Shown: positions 1-9,017 of the stretch, in pieces
Position numbering within the stretch: position 1 is the stretch's first letter
Layout: every line of letters starts with the position of its first letter
Assembly: GCF_900100965.1 (NCBI RefSeq)
Contig: NZ_FMUJ01000001.1
Coordinates: 1,102,272 to 1,166,271, forward strand
Length of the DNA stretch: 64,000 nt
Origin: Variovorax sp. EL159
Lineage (GTDB): Bacteria; Pseudomonadota; Gammaproteobacteria; Burkholderiales; Burkholderiaceae_C
Direction: 5' to 3'
The notes under the pieces: generated by a model
Databases searched by the model: none
Seen by the model: only the letters and a program-made list of their open reading frames with translations
Told to the model about the DNA's origin: nothing
Position numbers and translations under genes: made by a program

Positions 1-23
1 ACCGCACACAGGCAGGCACCCTC

Positions 24-1133
24 ATGGCGACCACGGAACATCTTCCCCAATCGAGCTTTCTCTACTTCACGGGCCAGGGCTCGGACAAGGTCTATCAGGT
101 CCATCTGCGCCCCAAGGACGAGGGCTGGGTGGTCGACTACGGCAACGGCCGGCGCGGCGGCACGCTCGCCACGGGCACCAAGACCAGCAGCCCGGTCGCC
201 TTCGAGGCAGCCCTGAAGATCTATCAGAAGGTCGTGAAGGAAAAGACAACGAAAGGCTACACACCCGACCAGTCGGGCGCGCTCTACACCGCGACCGACC
301 TGGCCGGCCGCATGAGCGGCGAACTGCCGCAACTGCCGACGCTGATTCCCGAGGAACAGGCCGCGCGCTACTTCGATGATGCGGGCTGGGGCCTGCAGGA
401 AAAGGCCGATGGCGAAAACCGCATCCTGCTGATCGAAGGCGAGACCGTGCGCGGTACCAACCGGCGCGGGTTGTTCGTCGACATTCCGCAGGCCTGGGTC
501 GGCGGTGCCGATGTACCGGCGGGCCGCACCGTGATTCCGGGCGAGCACGTGGGCGATGTCTTCAAGGCCTTCGACCTGCTGGAACTTGGCGGGCAGGACC
601 TTCGTGCCGCGCCTTTCATCGAGCGCTTCGGCCAGCTGAAGCAGATCGCCGGGCTGGTGCCCTGGATGGTGGTGCTCGACCTCGAACTCACGGCCGAAGG
701 CAAGCGCCGCCGCGCGGCCGAACTGCAGGCCACGCATGGCGAAGGCTATGTGCTCAAGGCGCTCGACGCGCCGTTCAGCGCGGGGCGCAGCACCAGCAGC
801 CTGAAGTTCAAGTTCAACCAGAGTGCGACCTGCGAAGTGATCCGCGTCAATGCGCAACGCTCGGTCGCGGTCGGGCTGCGCGACGATGCGGGCGAGATGG
901 TCGACCTGGGCAACGTGACCGTGCCGCCCAACGAGGCGCTGCCCCCGGTGGGTACGCTGGTCGAGGTGCGCTATCTCTACCGCTATGCGGGCGGCAAGTT
1001 CGAGCAGCCGGTCTACAAGGGGCAGCGGCCCGACATGACGCTGGCGGATGCGGTGCTGTCGCAGGTCACGCGCATCAAGGACCGGAGCGCGATGGTTGGG
1101 GAGGCAGGCGAGCCGGACGACGACCCGGCCTGA
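24..1133 (+). CDS. WGR-domain protein fused to an ATP-dependent polynucleotide ligase-like adenylyltransferase
   Basis: Residues about 10-75 look like a WGR nucleic-acid-binding domain (DKVYQVHL, then YGNGRRGG). Residues about 120-265 carry nucleotidyltransferase motifs of ATP-dependent DNA/RNA ligases: motif I KADGENR with candidate AMP-accepting Lys127 and Arg133, an Arg-rich motif around 145-150, GEH at 173, FDLL at 183, EGYVLK around 240 and KFKF around 261. The last ~100 residues (YLYRYAGGKFEQPVYKG) could form an OB-like domain. At 369 aa it is shorter than most bacterial LigD or LigB proteins. The role is probably nucleic-acid strand repair or sealing, but the substrate is unknown. It is convergent with the MocR gene, with only 4 bases between stop codons. 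ATG at 24 follows a weak GGCAGG. Confidence 0.8.
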   Translation: MATTEHLPQSSFLYFTGQGSDKVYQVHLRPKDEGWVVDYGNGRRGGTLATGTKTSSPVAFEAALKIYQKVVKEKTTKGYTPDQSGALYTATDLAGRMSGELPQLPTLIPEEQAARYFDDAGWGLQEKADGENRILLIEGETVRGTNRRGLFVDIPQAWVGGADVPAGRTVIPGEHVGDVFKAFDLLELGGQDLRAAPFIERFGQLKQIAGLVPWMVVLDLELTAEGKRRRAAELQATHGEGYVLKALDAPFSAGRSTSSLKFKFNQSATCEVIRVNAQRSVAVGLRDDAGEMVDLGNVTVPPNEALPPVGTLVEVRYLYRYAGGKFEQPVYKGQRPDMTLADAVLSQVTRIKDRSAMVGEAGEPDDDPA

Positions 1134-1137
1134 GCCA

Positions 1138-2577
1138 TCAACCCAGCGCCGCGCGCAGCGTCGCCACCAGTTGCTGCGCCTGTGCGGCGGAGGCCACGTT
1201 GGTGAAGCCCATCAGCAGGCCCTGGCTGCGAACACCGGCGCCGCCACGCTCCGACAGCGGCTGGCATTGCAACCCCACTTCCTGCGCGCGGCGGGCCAGT
1301 TCGACATCGGTCTCGGAGCGCCCGTCGAAACGCGCGATCAGGTGCATGCCGCCGCTCTGCAGGTCGATGCGCACCGCGTCGCCGAAGGCCTTCTGCAGCG
1401 CGGCTACCAGCATCGCCCTGCGGCGCGCATAGAGCAGCCGCATCTTCTTCAGGTGGCGCGAGAAATGGCCTTCGCGCATGAAGTCGGCCGTGATGGCCTG
1501 CGTGATCTGCGGGCATCCGTTCGACCACGTCTGCGCGGCCTCCTGGAAGCGCGCGCGCAGCGACTCCGGCACCACCAGGTAGCCCAGCGACAGGCCGGGG
1601 TGCAGCACCTTCGAGAAGCTGCCCGCGTAGAGCACGCGGTCGTGTCCGTCGAGGCTCTTGAGCGCCGGCAGCGGTGGGCCGGCGTAGCGGTACTCGCCGT
1701 CGTAGTCGTCCTCGACGATCCACGCATTCGCCTGCGAGGCCCATGCCAGCAGTTGCAGCCGGCGTGCCAGCGTCATCGACACGCCCAGCGGCGCCTGGTG
1801 CGAAGGCGTGACGATCGCCATGCGGGCCTTCGCGGCCTTGCGCTGGCCGCGCGCCACGACCATGCCTTCGTCGTCCACCGGCACGCGCACCGCGCGATGG
1901 CCCGCGGCGTGCAGCACGTCCTGCGTCGGCGGAAAGCCCGGCTCTTCGGTCCAGACCCGGTCGCCTTTCTTGAGCAGCGTGCGTGACGCGAGCGACAGCG
2001 ACGCGCGATAGCCGCCCGTCACGAACACCTGCGAAGGGTGGCAGGCCACGCCGCGCGACACCAGCAGGTAGGCCGCGATGGCCTCGCGCAGCGGCGGGTG
2101 GCCGGCGGGGTCGCCGTAGAACATGTCGGCCGCGCCGGTCGCCCGGATGCGGCGGTTGGCAAGGCGGGCCCACAGCTTGCGCGGGAACGCATCGAGCGCC
2201 GGAATGCCGAGCTGCAAGGGCAACGGTGCCGCTGCGGGCGCGAGCGCGCCGGCAGGTGCTGTTGTGGTGCCGGCTCGCCGTGGTTCGCGGCGCGTGGGCC
2301 GATGCTGCGGCAGCGATGGCGAGACCACCGTGCCCGCCTGTCCACGCGACGAGAAATAGCCTTCGCCCGCGAGTTGGCCGTAGGCCGCCTCGACGGTCCC
2401 GCGCGCCACGCCCAGCTCGCTGGCCAGGCTGCGCGCCGACGCCACGCGGTCACCGGGGCGCAGCGTGCCTTGTTCGATGGCCGCCCTGAAGCGCTCGTAG
2501 ACCTGCCGCGACAGCGGCGTGCGCTTCGAACGGTCGAGTGCCGGAAGGCTGTCGGTCGATTTCGTCTTGCTCATCAT
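1138..2577 (-). CDS. MocR/PdxR-type GntR regulator with aminotransferase domain
   Basis: The N-terminal winged helix (residues about 22-85, with RPGDRVASARSLASELGV and RGTVEAAYGQL) is a GntR DNA-binding domain. The remainder is a fold-type I aminotransferase domain with NxxxD/Y-type features (VEDDYDGEYRY near 288) and the PLP-lysine motif GSFSKVLHPG (Lys323). Length 479 aa is normal for MocR proteins, which use PLP or an amino-acid-like ligand as effector. It is transcribed away from the epimerase gene that starts about 90 bases upstream, so it probably regulates that gene or itself. The two consecutive ATG codons at 2577 and 2574 cannot be separated. The ligand is not predictable from sequence. 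Confidence 0.9.
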   Translation of the reverse strand: MMSKTKSTDSLPALDRSKRTPLSRQVYERFRAAIEQGTLRPGDRVASARSLASELGVARGTVEAAYGQLAGEGYFSSRGQAGTVVSPSLPQHRPTRREPRRAGTTTAPAGALAPAAAPLPLQLGIPALDAFPRKLWARLANRRIRATGAADMFYGDPAGHPPLREAIAAYLLVSRGVACHPSQVFVTGGYRASLSLASRTLLKKGDRVWTEEPGFPPTQDVLHAAGHRAVRVPVDDEGMVVARGQRKAAKARMAIVTPSHQAPLGVSMTLARRLQLLAWASQANAWIVEDDYDGEYRYAGPPLPALKSLDGHDRVLYAGSFSKVLHPGLSLGYLVVPESLRARFQEAAQTWSNGCPQITQAITADFMREGHFSRHLKKMRLLYARRRAMLVAALQKAFGDAVRIDLQSGGMHLIARFDGRSETDVELARRAQEVGLQCQPLSERGGAGVRSQGLLMGFTNVASAAQAQQLVATLRAALG

Positions 2578-2669
2578 GGACCAGTCATTTTCTCCAATCT
2601 TGGATCTTTCTGATGGGGCATCGCCGGCCTACGCTTGCCCCCATGAACAGCCTGGAAGAAGGACATGCA

Positions 2670-3413
2670 ATGAACAAGAAGATATTCGTGGCCGGCGCCA
2701 CCGGGGCCATCGGCGCCGTGCTGGTGCCGCTGCTGGTCGAGGCGGGCTACACCGTGTACGGCGGCACGCGACGCATCGACCGCGCCGGCGCGCTGGAAGC
2801 GAAGGGCGCGCACCCGGTCGTGGTCGATGTGTTCGACGCGGCCGCGCTCGATGCCGCGCTGAAGCGCATCGCACCCTGGGGCGTGGTCCACCAGCTCACC
2901 GACCTGCCGCAGAACCTCGATCCGAAGTTGATGGCCGAGGCCGTGGTGCGCAATGCGCGCCTCCGCGTCGAGGGCACGCGCAACCTCGTGGCTGCCGCGC
3001 AGGGTGCGGGCGCGCGGCGGCTGGTGGCGCAGAGCATCGCGTGGGTCTACGCACCGGGGGCCAAGCCCTTCACCGAAGACATGCCGCTCGACCAGGACCC
3101 GGAAAGCCCTCGCCGCATCAGCGCCGATGCGGTGATCTCGCTAGAGCGCAGCGTGCTGGGGGCAGGGGACATGGTGGGCGCGGTGCTGCGCTATGGGCAG
3201 CTCTACGGGCCGGGCACGTCATCGGCCGAACCCCGGGGCGCGAGCCCGGTGCATGCGGAGGCCGCGGCATGGGCCGCCGTGCTGGCATTGCGTCACGCTG
3301 CGGCCGGTATCTTCAATATCGCGGAAGACAGCGCCGAGGTCAGCAGCGAGAAGGCGAAGCGCGAGCTGGAATGGAACGCCGCCTGGCGCGTGCCGCAAGG
3401 AATCGTGCAATGA
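2670..3413 (+). CDS. NAD(P)-dependent epimerase/dehydratase family protein
   Basis: An extended short-chain dehydrogenase fold: the Rossmann signature GATGAIG lies at residues about 8-14, followed by TRR after strand 2, and LYGPGT lies where extended SDRs have their substrate-binding loop. The protein is 247 aa from ATG 2670, chosen because AAGAAGGA sits 6-7 bases upstream. An upstream in-frame ATG at 2643 lacks such a site. The usual YxxxK is not clearly present, so the exact reaction (epimerase, reductase, or a binding-only role) is uncertain. Its stop overlaps the start of the following cupin gene (ATGA), implying translational coupling. The divergent MocR gene is a plausible regulator. 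Confidence 0.85.
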   Translation: MNKKIFVAGATGAIGAVLVPLLVEAGYTVYGGTRRIDRAGALEAKGAHPVVVDVFDAAALDAALKRIAPWGVVHQLTDLPQNLDPKLMAEAVVRNARLRVEGTRNLVAAAQGAGARRLVAQSIAWVYAPGAKPFTEDMPLDQDPESPRRISADAVISLERSVLGAGDMVGAVLRYGQLYGPGTSSAEPRGASPVHAEAAAWAAVLALRHAAAGIFNIAEDSAEVSSEKAKRELEWNAAWRVPQGIVQ

Positions 3414-3937
3414 ACGCGCCATCGCTTTCGCGTCGCCATGCGGGCGCAGTGTTCGCTGCACTGGCCGTGGCCGCCGCCGGCTGGGCGCTGGCGCCGCACG
3501 CCGGCAAGCAATCGGCGGCGCAATGGATCGACGACGTGTGCAGCGCGGTGAGCCGGCCGATGTTCGCGTCGGCACCAGCACCCGCCGGCTCGGGGGCTGC
3601 CGCTCGGCCATCGACCTCGGTCAAGGTGCTGTCGTGCGAATCGCTGCCGCACGTGCCGGGCAAGTCGGTGACCACGGCCATCGTCGACTTTCCGCCACTG
3701 GCCTATTCACCCGCCCATCGGCATCCGGGCTCGGTGACCGTTCTCATGCTCGAAGGCACGGTCCGCTCGCAACTGGCCGGCGGCCCCGTGGGGGACTACA
3801 AGACAGGCCAGACGTTTTTCGAGCCACCGGGCACGCTGCATCTGTTTGCGGAGAATCCCGACCCGGTTCGGCCCGCGAAGCTGGTGTCGGTGTTTGTGAC
3901 CGACGAGAACTGCGGTCCGCTGGTGCTGCCGCCCTGA
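3410..3937 (+). CDS. Exported or membrane-anchored cupin-domain protein
   Basis: A 175-aa protein beginning with a short basic stretch and a hydrophobic segment (AGAVFAALAVAAAGWALA, residues about 10-27) that could be a signal peptide or membrane anchor. The rest is a single cupin barrel: HRHPGS and a downstream GTLHLFAENP supply the His residues expected for a metal site, with EGTVRSQ and FFEPPG in between. Start 3410 overlaps the epimerase stop codon, so both are probably made from one transcript. Substrate unknown; small periplasmic cupins of this kind are usually annotated only by fold. Confidence 0.85.
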   Translation: MNAPSLSRRHAGAVFAALAVAAAGWALAPHAGKQSAAQWIDDVCSAVSRPMFASAPAPAGSGAAARPSTSVKVLSCESLPHVPGKSVTTAIVDFPPLAYSPAHRHPGSVTVLMLEGTVRSQLAGGPVGDYKTGQTFFEPPGTLHLFAENPDPVRPAKLVSVFVTDENCGPLVLPP

Positions 3938-3942
3938 GGCGC

Positions 3943-5064
3943 TCACGCCGCAGCCGAAGTGCCCGGCCCGCTCGCCCATGTACCGACGCCGCGCAGGAAC
4001 CGGTCTACAGCGTCGAGTTCGCTGGCGGCGATCCACTCGTCGGGCTGATGCGCCTGTGCAATCGAACCCGGCCCGCAGACCAGCGCGGGAATGCCGGCCT
4101 GCTGGAAGAAGCCCGCCTCGGTGCCGAACGGAAGCTCGCCCGGCGGCCAGAGCGCGCCCAGCGTGCGGGCGATGTTCGCGGCCAACTCATCGTCGCTCGC
4201 TGCGAGTGCCGGCACGCCGGCGAGCTGGGCTGTTTCGACCGTCACGTCGGGCGGCACCGCCGCCAGCATCCGTTCGATCTCGCGCCTGACGCGCCGTGTG
4301 CCGGCCTCGTTGGTGGGGCGGAACTCCCACAGCACCTCGCAGCATCCGGGGACGATGTTGATGGCCGTCCCCCCGTCGACGCGGCCCACGTTGAACGTGG
4401 TGTGCTGGCCGCGAGTCGCGAGCGTGCGCCCGAGGTCGCCCAGCCGTGCAATCAGCAAGGCTGCAGGCTCGATCGCGCTGATGCCCAGCGCCGGATCGCC
4501 GGAATGCGCGGGCCGGCCTCGAAAGGTGGTCCTGTGGCCGTAGAAGCCGCGATGGGCCAGCCCGATGCGCATCTGCGTCGGCTCTCCGATGATGGCCAGC
4601 GCGGGCATCGGAATGTGCGCGCGCATGTCGGCGATGAGGCGCGGAACGCCGAGGCACCCGATCTCTTCGTCGTAAGACAGCGCGAGGTGAATGGGCCGTT
4701 TCAGCACCAGCCCGCACCAGGCGGGCACCGCGCAAAGGCAGGCGGCGATGAAACCCTTCATGTCGGCGCTTCCGCGGCCATGGAAGCGGCCGTCGCGCGC
4801 GGTCAGCGCGAAGGGATCGGTGTGCCAGTCCTGGCCGTCGACCGGCACCACGTCGGTATGGCCCGACAGCACGATGCCGCCCGGTACCGGCGGGCCGATG
4901 GTGGCGAGAAGGTTGGCCTTGCCGCCATCGTCGCTGTGCACCAGCCGGGCAGCGATGCCGTGCGATTGCAAGTAGTCGGTGACCCAATGGATCAGGTCGA
5001 GGTTCGACCGGTGCGAGGTGGTGTCGAAGGCGACCAGCGTTCGCAGGAGTTCGACCGTGTCCAT
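3943..5064 (-). CDS. argE: Acetylornithine deacetylase (ArgE) or related M20 peptidase
   Basis: M20 metallopeptidase family. With the start at 5064 (373 aa) the co-catalytic zinc site is laid out as SGHTDVVPVDG (His69, Asp71), GSADMKG (Asp101) and YDEEIGCLG (Glu133-Glu134), followed by IGEPT. The best-known members remove the acetyl group from N-acetylornithine in arginine synthesis, but close relatives act on other N-acyl amino acids. The ORF extends to 5130, which would overlap the upstream exporter gene by 47 bases. I chose the internal ATG 20 bases downstream of that gene, although neither start has a strong ribosome site. It probably forms an operon with the EamA transporter and perhaps AlaX. 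Confidence 0.88.
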   Translation of the reverse strand: MDTVELLRTLVAFDTTSHRSNLDLIHWVTDYLQSHGIAARLVHSDDGGKANLLATIGPPVPGGIVLSGHTDVVPVDGQDWHTDPFALTARDGRFHGRGSADMKGFIAACLCAVPAWCGLVLKRPIHLALSYDEEIGCLGVPRLIADMRAHIPMPALAIIGEPTQMRIGLAHRGFYGHRTTFRGRPAHSGDPALGISAIEPAALLIARLGDLGRTLATRGQHTTFNVGRVDGGTAINIVPGCCEVLWEFRPTNEAGTRRVRREIERMLAAVPPDVTVETAQLAGVPALAASDDELAANIARTLGALWPPGELPFGTEAGFFQQAGIPALVCGPGSIAQAHQPDEWIAASELDAVDRFLRGVGTWASGPGTSAAA

Positions 5065-5083
5065 GCCCGGGCGCCCGTCGCGA

Positions 5084-6025
5084 TCAGGGGCGAGACGGCC
5101 CGGGTGCGGGCAGGGGGCGCTCGCCGACACGCAGCGTCGTGACCAGGAAGCCGAGCAGGATCAGCGCGATGCCCACGACGTGAAAGCCCCGCACCGGCTC
5201 ATGCAGCACGAGAAACGCCAGCAGCGCGGTGAACAGCGCCACGAGATGGAACGACACCCCTGTCACCGTGGCCCCCAGCGCCGCGACGCACCGGTTCCAG
5301 AGGATGAACGCGAACAGCGAGGCGAAGAGGCCGATGTAGACCACGGCCCCGACCGAGGCCAGGTCCGTGGGAATGCGCGCGCCGCGTGCCAGCTCGAACA
5401 CCCAGAACGGCATCAGCACCAACAACCCCGCCGCCATGGTCGCGGCCAGGAACACCAGCGGGCTCATCGCTGCCGGCTTGCGCCGCAGCAGCACCGAATA
5501 CACCGCGTAGTTGAAGACCGCCAGCAGCACGAGCAGCTCGCCGCCGCCCAGCCGCAGGGCCAGCAGGCTGGCCAGGTCGCCGCGCGCCACGATCCAGCTC
5601 ACGCCGGCGAACGAGATCGCGATGCCGGCCAGCGCCTTCCAGGTGATGCGCTCGACCCCGAGCACCAGTGCGGCCAGCGGCACCATCAGCGGCAGCGTCG
5701 AGTTGAGAAACGCCACGCTCGCGGCCGGGACCGTTTGCAGCGCCAGGTAGCCCAGCGCGTTGTAGCCGGCGATGCCGAAGGCGCCACAGGCCGCGATCAG
5801 CCGCCAGTGCCGCGCGATCAACGCCCGCTCTTGCCAAGCCTGCAGCCACACGAAGGGCGCGAGCGCAACGAGCGCGACCACCCAGCGCCCCACCGCGAGC
5901 GACACCGGCGGAAACACCGGCCCGAGGGCGCGGCCCAACACGAGGTTGCCGGCCCAGAACGCGGGCGGCACCCACAACAGCCAGACAGGGTTCGCCCAGA
6001 GGGCGTGGAGCAGCGGCTTGCGCAT
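5084..6025 (-). CDS. EamA/DMT-family transporter
   Basis: A 313-aa polytopic inner-membrane protein with about ten hydrophobic segments arranged as two EamA repeats (first about 12-140, second about 160-295), e.g. LWVPPAFWAGNLVLGRALG and VSFHLVALFTALLAFLVLHEP. The second repeat contains the conserved proline and glutamate ending of this family (LHEPVRGFHVVGIALILLG). Family members export metabolites such as amino acids. The substrate cannot be read from sequence. It lies 7 bases downstream of the AlaX gene and upstream of the ArgE-like gene on the same strand, suggesting one operon. Confidence 0.9.
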   Translation of the reverse strand: MRKPLLHALWANPVWLLWVPPAFWAGNLVLGRALGPVFPPVSLAVGRWVVALVALAPFVWLQAWQERALIARHWRLIAACGAFGIAGYNALGYLALQTVPAASVAFLNSTLPLMVPLAALVLGVERITWKALAGIAISFAGVSWIVARGDLASLLALRLGGGELLVLLAVFNYAVYSVLLRRKPAAMSPLVFLAATMAAGLLVLMPFWVFELARGARIPTDLASVGAVVYIGLFASLFAFILWNRCVAALGATVTGVSFHLVALFTALLAFLVLHEPVRGFHVVGIALILLGFLVTTLRVGERPLPAPGPSRP

Positions 6026-6032
6026 GGCCGGC

Positions 6033-6752
6033 CTATGCGCCTTGCAGCCCGATGCGCACGCGCCGGTTGAAGCGGCCCTTGTTCTCGATCTTGAGAATCT
6101 TCAAAGGCCGCGAAGCAGCTGTCGAGGCCAGGTGCGTTCCGCCGCAGGCCTGCCGGTCGAGGCCCGCGATCTCGATGACGCGAACCAGGCCTTCGGGCGA
6201 CGGCGGCGGCGTCACGGAGCGCGAGCGAAGCAAGCCCTTTTCGGCATGCGCCGCGGTGAGCGGGACATGGTGCGTGAGCACCGGCAGGTCTTGCGCGATC
6301 ACGTCGTTCAGTTCGGGCTCGAGCGCGCGCAGGCGGTCGTTGTCCGCATCGGGCAGGTCGAAGTCGATGCGGGCCGTGCCGTCCGCGTTCATCTGCACGC
6401 CGGTGACCAGCGCGCCGTCGAAGTCCCTGAAGACCAGGGCGTTCAACACATGCAGGTCGGTGTGAAGCTCCCGCATGCATTGGCGAAACAGCGGGTCGGC
6501 TTCGGCCCGCACCTCGCCCGCGACTTCGACCCCATCGGGCAGCAGGAGCCAGAGGGCCCCGCCTTCCTCGCTGAACCCGGTGACCGACGCTTCGCCGCCT
6601 TGCCACCGCACGAGGCCCCGGTCGGGAAGCTGCCCGCCGCCACCGGGGTAGAACGGGTGCTGTGAAAGAAGAACGGCGCCGGGCCGTGTCTTGAGAACGG
6701 TGGCGTCGAGCTGCAGGGTGTCGGGATGGTCGTGGCAGAAGAGTCGTGTCAT
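6033..6752 (-). CDS. Alanyl-tRNA editing protein (AlaX family)
   Basis: A stand-alone trans-editing domain homologous to the AlaRS editing module, which hydrolyses Ser- or Gly-tRNA(Ala). The zinc/active-site pattern is visible: HPFYPGGGGQ near residue 32, HTDLH (His97, His101) and CGGTH (Cys203, His207). From ATG 6752 the protein is 239 aa. An ORF extension to 6878 reads as low-complexity and lacks family similarity, and AAGG precedes the chosen ATG. The protein lacks the aminoacylation domain, as expected for AlaX. It is the first gene of a minus-strand cluster with the EamA exporter and the deacylase. Confidence 0.9.
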   Translation of the reverse strand: MTRLFCHDHPDTLQLDATVLKTRPGAVLLSQHPFYPGGGGQLPDRGLVRWQGGEASVTGFSEEGGALWLLLPDGVEVAGEVRAEADPLFRQCMRELHTDLHVLNALVFRDFDGALVTGVQMNADGTARIDFDLPDADNDRLRALEPELNDVIAQDLPVLTHHVPLTAAHAEKGLLRSRSVTPPPSPEGLVRVIEIAGLDRQACGGTHLASTAASRPLKILKIENKGRFNRRVRIGLQGA

Positions 6753-6971
6753 GGGGTGCCTTGCTGATGGGGGCAGCTTGGCAGGATGACGCGAGGGGCT
6801 ATTGGTCAGAATTGATGGGGAGGTGGGGTTCTTCTGGTTCGCCTGCTGCGCGGGAGGCTTGAACAAGCCATCTTGCAAGACACTGAAATCGACCTCACGA
6901 ACTCACAACGGCAGACATCGGGCGATCACATCAGTTGCCTGAAAGAGGAAGCGCAGAACAATCGTCCGCGG

Positions 6972-8105
6972 CTACAACCCCTCGATCTCCCATTGGCTCG
7001 CGTCCAGACGCTCGAGCGTCGTCAGCAGAGTACGCTGAAGTGCCTTCAGGCGATCTTCGGAGAGGCGACCTTCGACAATGACTTGAACTCGGAAACGATC
7101 TTCCGTGAATCGAACCTTCAGGCCGTCGACGACGGTGTGCAGGTTGTTGTACTCAGGGCCTTCTTGCGGGGCGGGCGAGTCTTGATCGAGCCGGTATAAC
7201 GCCGCGAGGGCATCGAAGTCGGGAGCGTCGTCGAATTTCCAGTAGCTTTCATGGCCCAGCCAGCCATGGTTGCGGTGCCAGAGCTCCTGCCGGATGTCCC
7301 ACAGGCGATTCGCTTGCCGGTCGACACGCAGCATCGTCCACCGCTGCCAATCCAGGGCCGTCAGTCGGGTCCACCGGCCTGTGCCGAGATCCAGCGACCA
7401 GGAATCGATGTTTTCGGTCATGCTCAACTTGTCGCCGCGCCAGATCGTTCCGCCGCGCACGACGATGGCGCTTGCATCCTCCGCCAGAACGGCCGAGTGC
7501 TCGTGAATCCACCCGGGAGCTTCGCCGATGGTGTCGACGCGATCGATGCTCAGCGTGTCTATCTTCAGCCGGAAGACGGGAGTCGAACCGAAAACACGAT
7601 GCTCGGGGTAGCCGAGGTTGCCTATGACAATGATCGAGTCGCCGACCAATGTGGCCGTGTGGAAGTCCGTAGGCGGGAAGACCGACGGTGAATAGCCGTG
7701 AATCGCGACCCCGCCGTCGGCACCGATCACCGTGACGTCGTTGTAAATGAAGAAGTCCGGATCGTAGGAGTCCTCGTGCTCACCGCCGATGTGAATCACA
7801 CGACCGTCAGGCAGCTTCGTCTCACTCTTGCCAATTCGATCGAAGCACCACATCGGTCCTGCGTCGAGCGATGAAGGACCTCGCAGGATTTCATTGGCTT
7901 GATAGGCCGACCAGCGCGTGTGGACAAGCCAGCACCACAAGGGATTGGTCACGCGCGTTGGATTCCCCTCGACAGTTCGCGGCGAGCGCCATGCGACGAA
8001 CTCCTCCTTGCTCAAGATTGGAGCGGGTTCCGCCTTGCGCTGACGATCGGCCTCTTCCTCTGCAATCTCTGCATGCCACTCGGCATCGAGGTTCTTGTCT
8101 TTCAT
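6972..8105 (-). CDS. Kelch-like beta-propeller hypothetical protein
   Basis: A 377-aa protein without a signal peptide. The N-terminus is highly charged (residues 1-35). The centre has repeated blades of the Kelch type: RVIHIGGEHEDSYDPDF, FHTATLVGDSIIVIGNLGY, HSAVLAEDASAIVVRGG and NIDSWSLDLGTGRWTRL. The last ~90 residues (KVRFTEDRFRVQVIVEGRL onward) form a separate alpha/beta region. No catalytic motif is evident; a protein-binding or scaffold role is inferred only from the fold. No good ribosome site precedes ATG 8105. It stands alone between AlaX and a GNAT gene. Confidence 0.75.
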   Translation of the reverse strand: MKDKNLDAEWHAEIAEEEADRQRKAEPAPILSKEEFVAWRSPRTVEGNPTRVTNPLWCWLVHTRWSAYQANEILRGPSSLDAGPMWCFDRIGKSETKLPDGRVIHIGGEHEDSYDPDFFIYNDVTVIGADGGVAIHGYSPSVFPPTDFHTATLVGDSIIVIGNLGYPEHRVFGSTPVFRLKIDTLSIDRVDTIGEAPGWIHEHSAVLAEDASAIVVRGGTIWRGDKLSMTENIDSWSLDLGTGRWTRLTALDWQRWTMLRVDRQANRLWDIRQELWHRNHGWLGHESYWKFDDAPDFDALAALYRLDQDSPAPQEGPEYNNLHTVVDGLKVRFTEDRFRVQVIVEGRLSEDRLKALQRTLLTTLERLDASQWEIEGL

Positions 8106-8310
8106 ACGTTTTTGTCCAAATGAAGTTTCTCCACCATTCGACTTCTCGACTTGCGTGTGATGGACGGCAAGCCTTCTGCATCAAGAGAAGCCTTTGACTG
8201 GAAGGTTAAGGGCCCTGCAGACCCATACTGGCGGTCGCGTCGATGGCGGGATTTCTTCGCTGCGGCGAACGGCTGGTCCTGATCGTATCCAGCTGCGGCC
8301 CGTCAGGGCC

Positions 8311-8760
8311 CTAAAGCGCAAAGTTGTAAACGCGGAACTGCTCGTCCCGACGCCAGCCGAGAGATTCGTACACAGCCTGTGCATGGCTGTTCGTCACGGC
8401 GGTGGATAGTGTCAGACGCGCGGCACCGATTGCCCTGGCGAATTCGGTCGCCGCATCTATCAGCTTCTTGCTCACGCCCTTGCCGCGGGCGTCTTCGCGC
8501 ACGAACAGGTCGTTGAGAATGAAGATGCGTGCCATCGAGGCAGAAGAAAAGCTCGGGTACAGCTGAGTGAAGCCGACCGGCTCAGACCCCGCGTGCGCCA
8601 GGAAGATGACGGATTCGGAGTGCCTGAAGCGTTCGAGCAGGAAGGCGTGGGCTCCGGAAACATCACTCGGTCGCTCATAAAACTGGCGGTAGCCATCGAA
8701 GAGCGGCACAAGCTCTTGCAAGTCAAGGATGGTGGCTTGGCGGGCGGTGAGGACAGTCAT
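8311..8760 (-). CDS. GNAT-family N-acetyltransferase
   Basis: A complete 149-aa GNAT domain. The acetyl-CoA pyrophosphate loop reads REDARGKGVSKKL (motif A R/Q-x-x-G-x-G/A) around residues 92-104, preceded by the beta-4 strand MARIFILNDLFV and followed by the C-terminal NSHAQAVYESLGW motif B. The acceptor substrate is unknown; similar proteins acetylate amines, peptides or small toxins. It is a single-gene unit. About 200 bases on either side have no recognisable gene. Confidence 0.88.
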   Translation of the reverse strand: MTVLTARQATILDLQELVPLFDGYRQFYERPSDVSGAHAFLLERFRHSESVIFLAHAGSEPVGFTQLYPSFSSASMARIFILNDLFVREDARGKGVSKKLIDAATEFARAIGAARLTLSTAVTNSHAQAVYESLGWRRDEQFRVYNFAL

Positions 8761-9017
8761 GGGTGCTCAAAGACGAGTAAGACAAAAAATGGCAGCTGTC
8801 GAGGGTCTGAGTTGAGTGTTCGCAGTGTGTCGAAAGCTGCTCAAGATGCAACGCCCATTGGCCTGAGCCCGCAGCGATCAGGACCCCGCGCAAGATCCTG
8901 GTTGCTCCTGGGATAGAACTCAGTGCCCCGCGCGAACAAATCCGAAACGCTCACACAGCATTTGCGGATCGTCCGTTTCCCCAGGAGTCGCACCGCCAGT
9001 TCGCGTTCCAAAGCCTC

